From the NCBI GenBank assembly GCA_900319795.1, contig ONPU01000008.1, forward strand, positions 1-64,000: a DNA stretch of 64,000 nt, given 5' to 3'. Of the stretch, positions 62,744-64,000 are shown piece by piece. Position 1 is the first letter of the stretch. Each line of letters starts with the position of its first letter. Made by a program: the position numbers and the translations under genes. The notes below the pieces were generated by a model, which worked only from the letters and a program-made list of their open reading frames with translations, searched no databases and was not told the DNA's origin. The stretch is from an uncultured Eubacteriales bacterium. GTDB taxonomy: Bacteria > Bacillota > Clostridia > Lachnospirales > Lachnospiraceae.

Positions 62744-62788
62744 AGAACTCTCCTTTCCGGTGCGCGCCGCCTGTTCCTGAAACCTTCG

Positions 62789-64000
62789 TCACATCGCGAT
62801 TCTTCGCGCCACATAGATGCCGCTGGCGGAGGCATGCGAAAGCGAATGCGTGACGCCGCTCCCGTCGCCGATCACATAGAGGCCGGGATACTCCGTCTCC
62901 AGGTTTTCGTCGACATCCACTTCCATATTGTAAAATTTGACCTCGACGCCGTACAGCAACGTGTCGTCATTGGCCGTACCGGGCGCGATGCGGTCGAGCG
63001 CGTGGATCATCTCGATGATCCCGTCCAGGATTCGCTTCGGAAGCACCAAAGACAGGTCTCCCGGAGTCGCCTTCAGAGTCGGCCTGACCGTCCCCTCTTC
63101 GATGCGCTTTTCGTTGCTTCTGCGCCCGCGCTCGAGATCGCCGAAACGCTGTACGATGACGCCGCCTCCGAGCATATTCGAAAGACGCGCGATACTCTCG
63201 CCGTACTCGTTGCTGTTTTTAAACGGCTCCGAGAAATGTTTGCTCACCAGGAGCGCGAAATTGGTATTCTCAGTCTGCAGGGCCGGATCTTCGTAGCTGT
63301 GTCCGTTAACCGTAATAATGCCGTTCGTATTCTCGTTGACGACGGCGCCGCGCGGATTCATGCAGAACGTCCGGACGTTGTCCTCGAATTTCTGCGTGCG
63401 GTAGACGATCTTGCCCTCATAGAGCTCCTTCGTGATGTCCTCAAAGACCACCGCGGGCAGCTCCACGCGGACACCGAGATCGACGCGGTCGGATTTCGTC
63501 GGGATGTTCAGTTCCTCCGAGACCTGCTGCATCCATTTGCTGCCGCTGCGGCCGACGGAGACGACGCACTTCGCGCAGGTGGCGCTCCCGCCTTCGAAAT
63601 CGACGCGGAATCCTCCGTCCACAAGGGAAATGTGCTCCACCGGCGTGCGGAAAAAGAAGGAAATGTGATCCTTCATTTCCCTGTATAAATTCTCCAGCAC
63701 TACATAATTCTTATCTGTTCCGAGATGGCGCACGGACGCGTCCAGAAGCTTCAGGTGGTTCTGAATGCAGCGTTTCTTGAAATCGGAACCGGAAGTGGAA
63801 TAAAGGCGTGTTCCCTCACCGCCGTGAGTCATATTGATCTCATCGACATACTCCATCAGTTTCGTGGCATTTGCCCGCCCGATGTGCTCGTAGAGCGTGC
63901 CGCCGAAGTCGTTGGTGATGTTGTATTTTCCGTCGGAAAATGCTCCCGCCCCGCCGAAACCGCTCATGATCGAGCAGGTCGGGCAGCCAATGCAGGTTTT
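62789..64000 (-). CDS. FAD-dependent oxidoreductase, 5' end beyond the window
   Basis: At least 403 residues are present; the frame stays open to the edge of the window. Codons upstream of the Met at 63967 read KTCIGCPTCSI, a cysteine-rich segment conserved in this family, so the start lies outside. Seen: GFGGAGAFSDGKYNIT, a middle FAD/substrate domain with VVSVGRSGSKWM, and the C-terminal GLYVIGDGSGVTHSLSHASASG flavin-binding motif. Similar proteins are annotated as NAD(P)/FAD-dependent dehydrogenases of unknown substrate. It lies upstream of guanine deaminase on the same strand. Confidence 0.85.
   Translation of the reverse strand, partial: KTCIGCPTCSIMSGFGGAGAFSDGKYNITNDFGGTLYEHIGRANATKLMEYVDEINMTHGGEGTRLYSTSGSDFKKRCIQNHLKLLDASVRHLGTDKNYVVLENLYREMKDHISFFFRTPVEHISLVDGGFRVDFEGGSATCAKCVVSVGRSGSKWMQQVSEELNIPTKSDRVDLGVRVELPAVVFEDITKELYEGKIVYRTQKFEDNVRTFCMNPRGAVVNENTNGIITVNGHSYEDPALQTENTNFALLVSKHFSEPFKNSNEYGESIARLSNMLGGGVIVQRFGDLERGRRSNEKRIEEGTVRPTLKATPGDLSLVLPKRILDGIIEMIHALDRIAPGTANDDTLLYGVEVKFYNMEVDVDENLETEYPGLYVIGDGSGVTHSLSHASASGIYVARRIAM

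Overview
The window looks like chromosome of an anaerobic, moderately high-GC Firmicute, most like a gut or rumen clostridium of the Lachnospiraceae type. I base this on strong AGGAGG-type ribosome binding sites, a T-box leader, a TPP riboswitch controlled by a terminator, an Rnf complex, [FeFe]-hydrogenase maturases, a Big2/SpaA-type secreted surface protein and an NHLM-type exporter. No rRNA, tRNA, CRISPR array, phage or transposase gene was seen. Most genes lie on the minus strand.

Layout. 0.1-4.3 kb: a membrane SpoIIE-type phosphatase, two families of unknown function (DUF308-like, DUF6765-like) and a membrane protein. 4.4-15.4 kb: an energy-metabolism block read right to left: rnfC, an rnfD-rnfG fusion, rnfE, rnfA, rnfB, the pentaheme nitrite reductase nrfA, the cytochrome c assembly pair resB/ccsB, then hydE and hydF. 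15.8-21.3 kb: a Sua5-type tRNA-modification enzyme and thiamine salvage (thiEM fusion, TPP riboswitch with terminator, thiD-cytX-thiW). 21.3-32.3 kb: a 1600-residue surface protein, VanZ-like protein, epimerase, a DUF4342/two-component operon and a YdcF-type membrane protein. 32.3-44 kb: carB, two phosphoglycerate-mutase-like phosphatases, an ABC-2 exporter, an M13 peptidase lipoprotein, deoC, and an HPr-D-lactate dehydrogenase fusion. 44-52.4 kb: a C39-like protein with a 50-residue membrane partner, a PreA-like oxidoreductase, and an NHLM-type peptide export operon. 52.5-64 kb: lipid kinase, esterase, ferredoxin-type aldo/keto reductase, a T-box-controlled operon (isopropylmalate-synthase-like protein plus a TIM-barrel/acyl-CoA-ligase fusion), a diguanylate cyclase, guanine deaminase and a 5'-truncated FAD oxidoreductase.

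Three kinds of repeats run through the window. Family A is a ~31-bp palindrome (core GCACCA...TGGTGC) present at a dozen or so sites. Three tandem copies at a 33-bp period sit inside hydF and are translated in frame. Family B is a ~33-bp palindrome (ATAAGACA...TGTCTTAT around GGGGAC/GTCCCC) that sits on or next to stop codons. A ~290-bp composite element occurs twice (36.4 and 55.6 kb). Its 184-bp core is almost identical in the two copies, has 25-bp terminal inverted repeats and is bracketed by family A palindromes.

The most unusual items are the HPr-D-LDH fusion, the translated palindrome array in HydF, the composite element, the T-box operon whose LeuA-like protein has lost the metal-binding HxH motif, the RnfD-RnfG fusion, nrfA with no nrfH beside it, and an NHLM exporter with a very short adaptor, an alpha-CTD-like small protein and no evident cargo gene.
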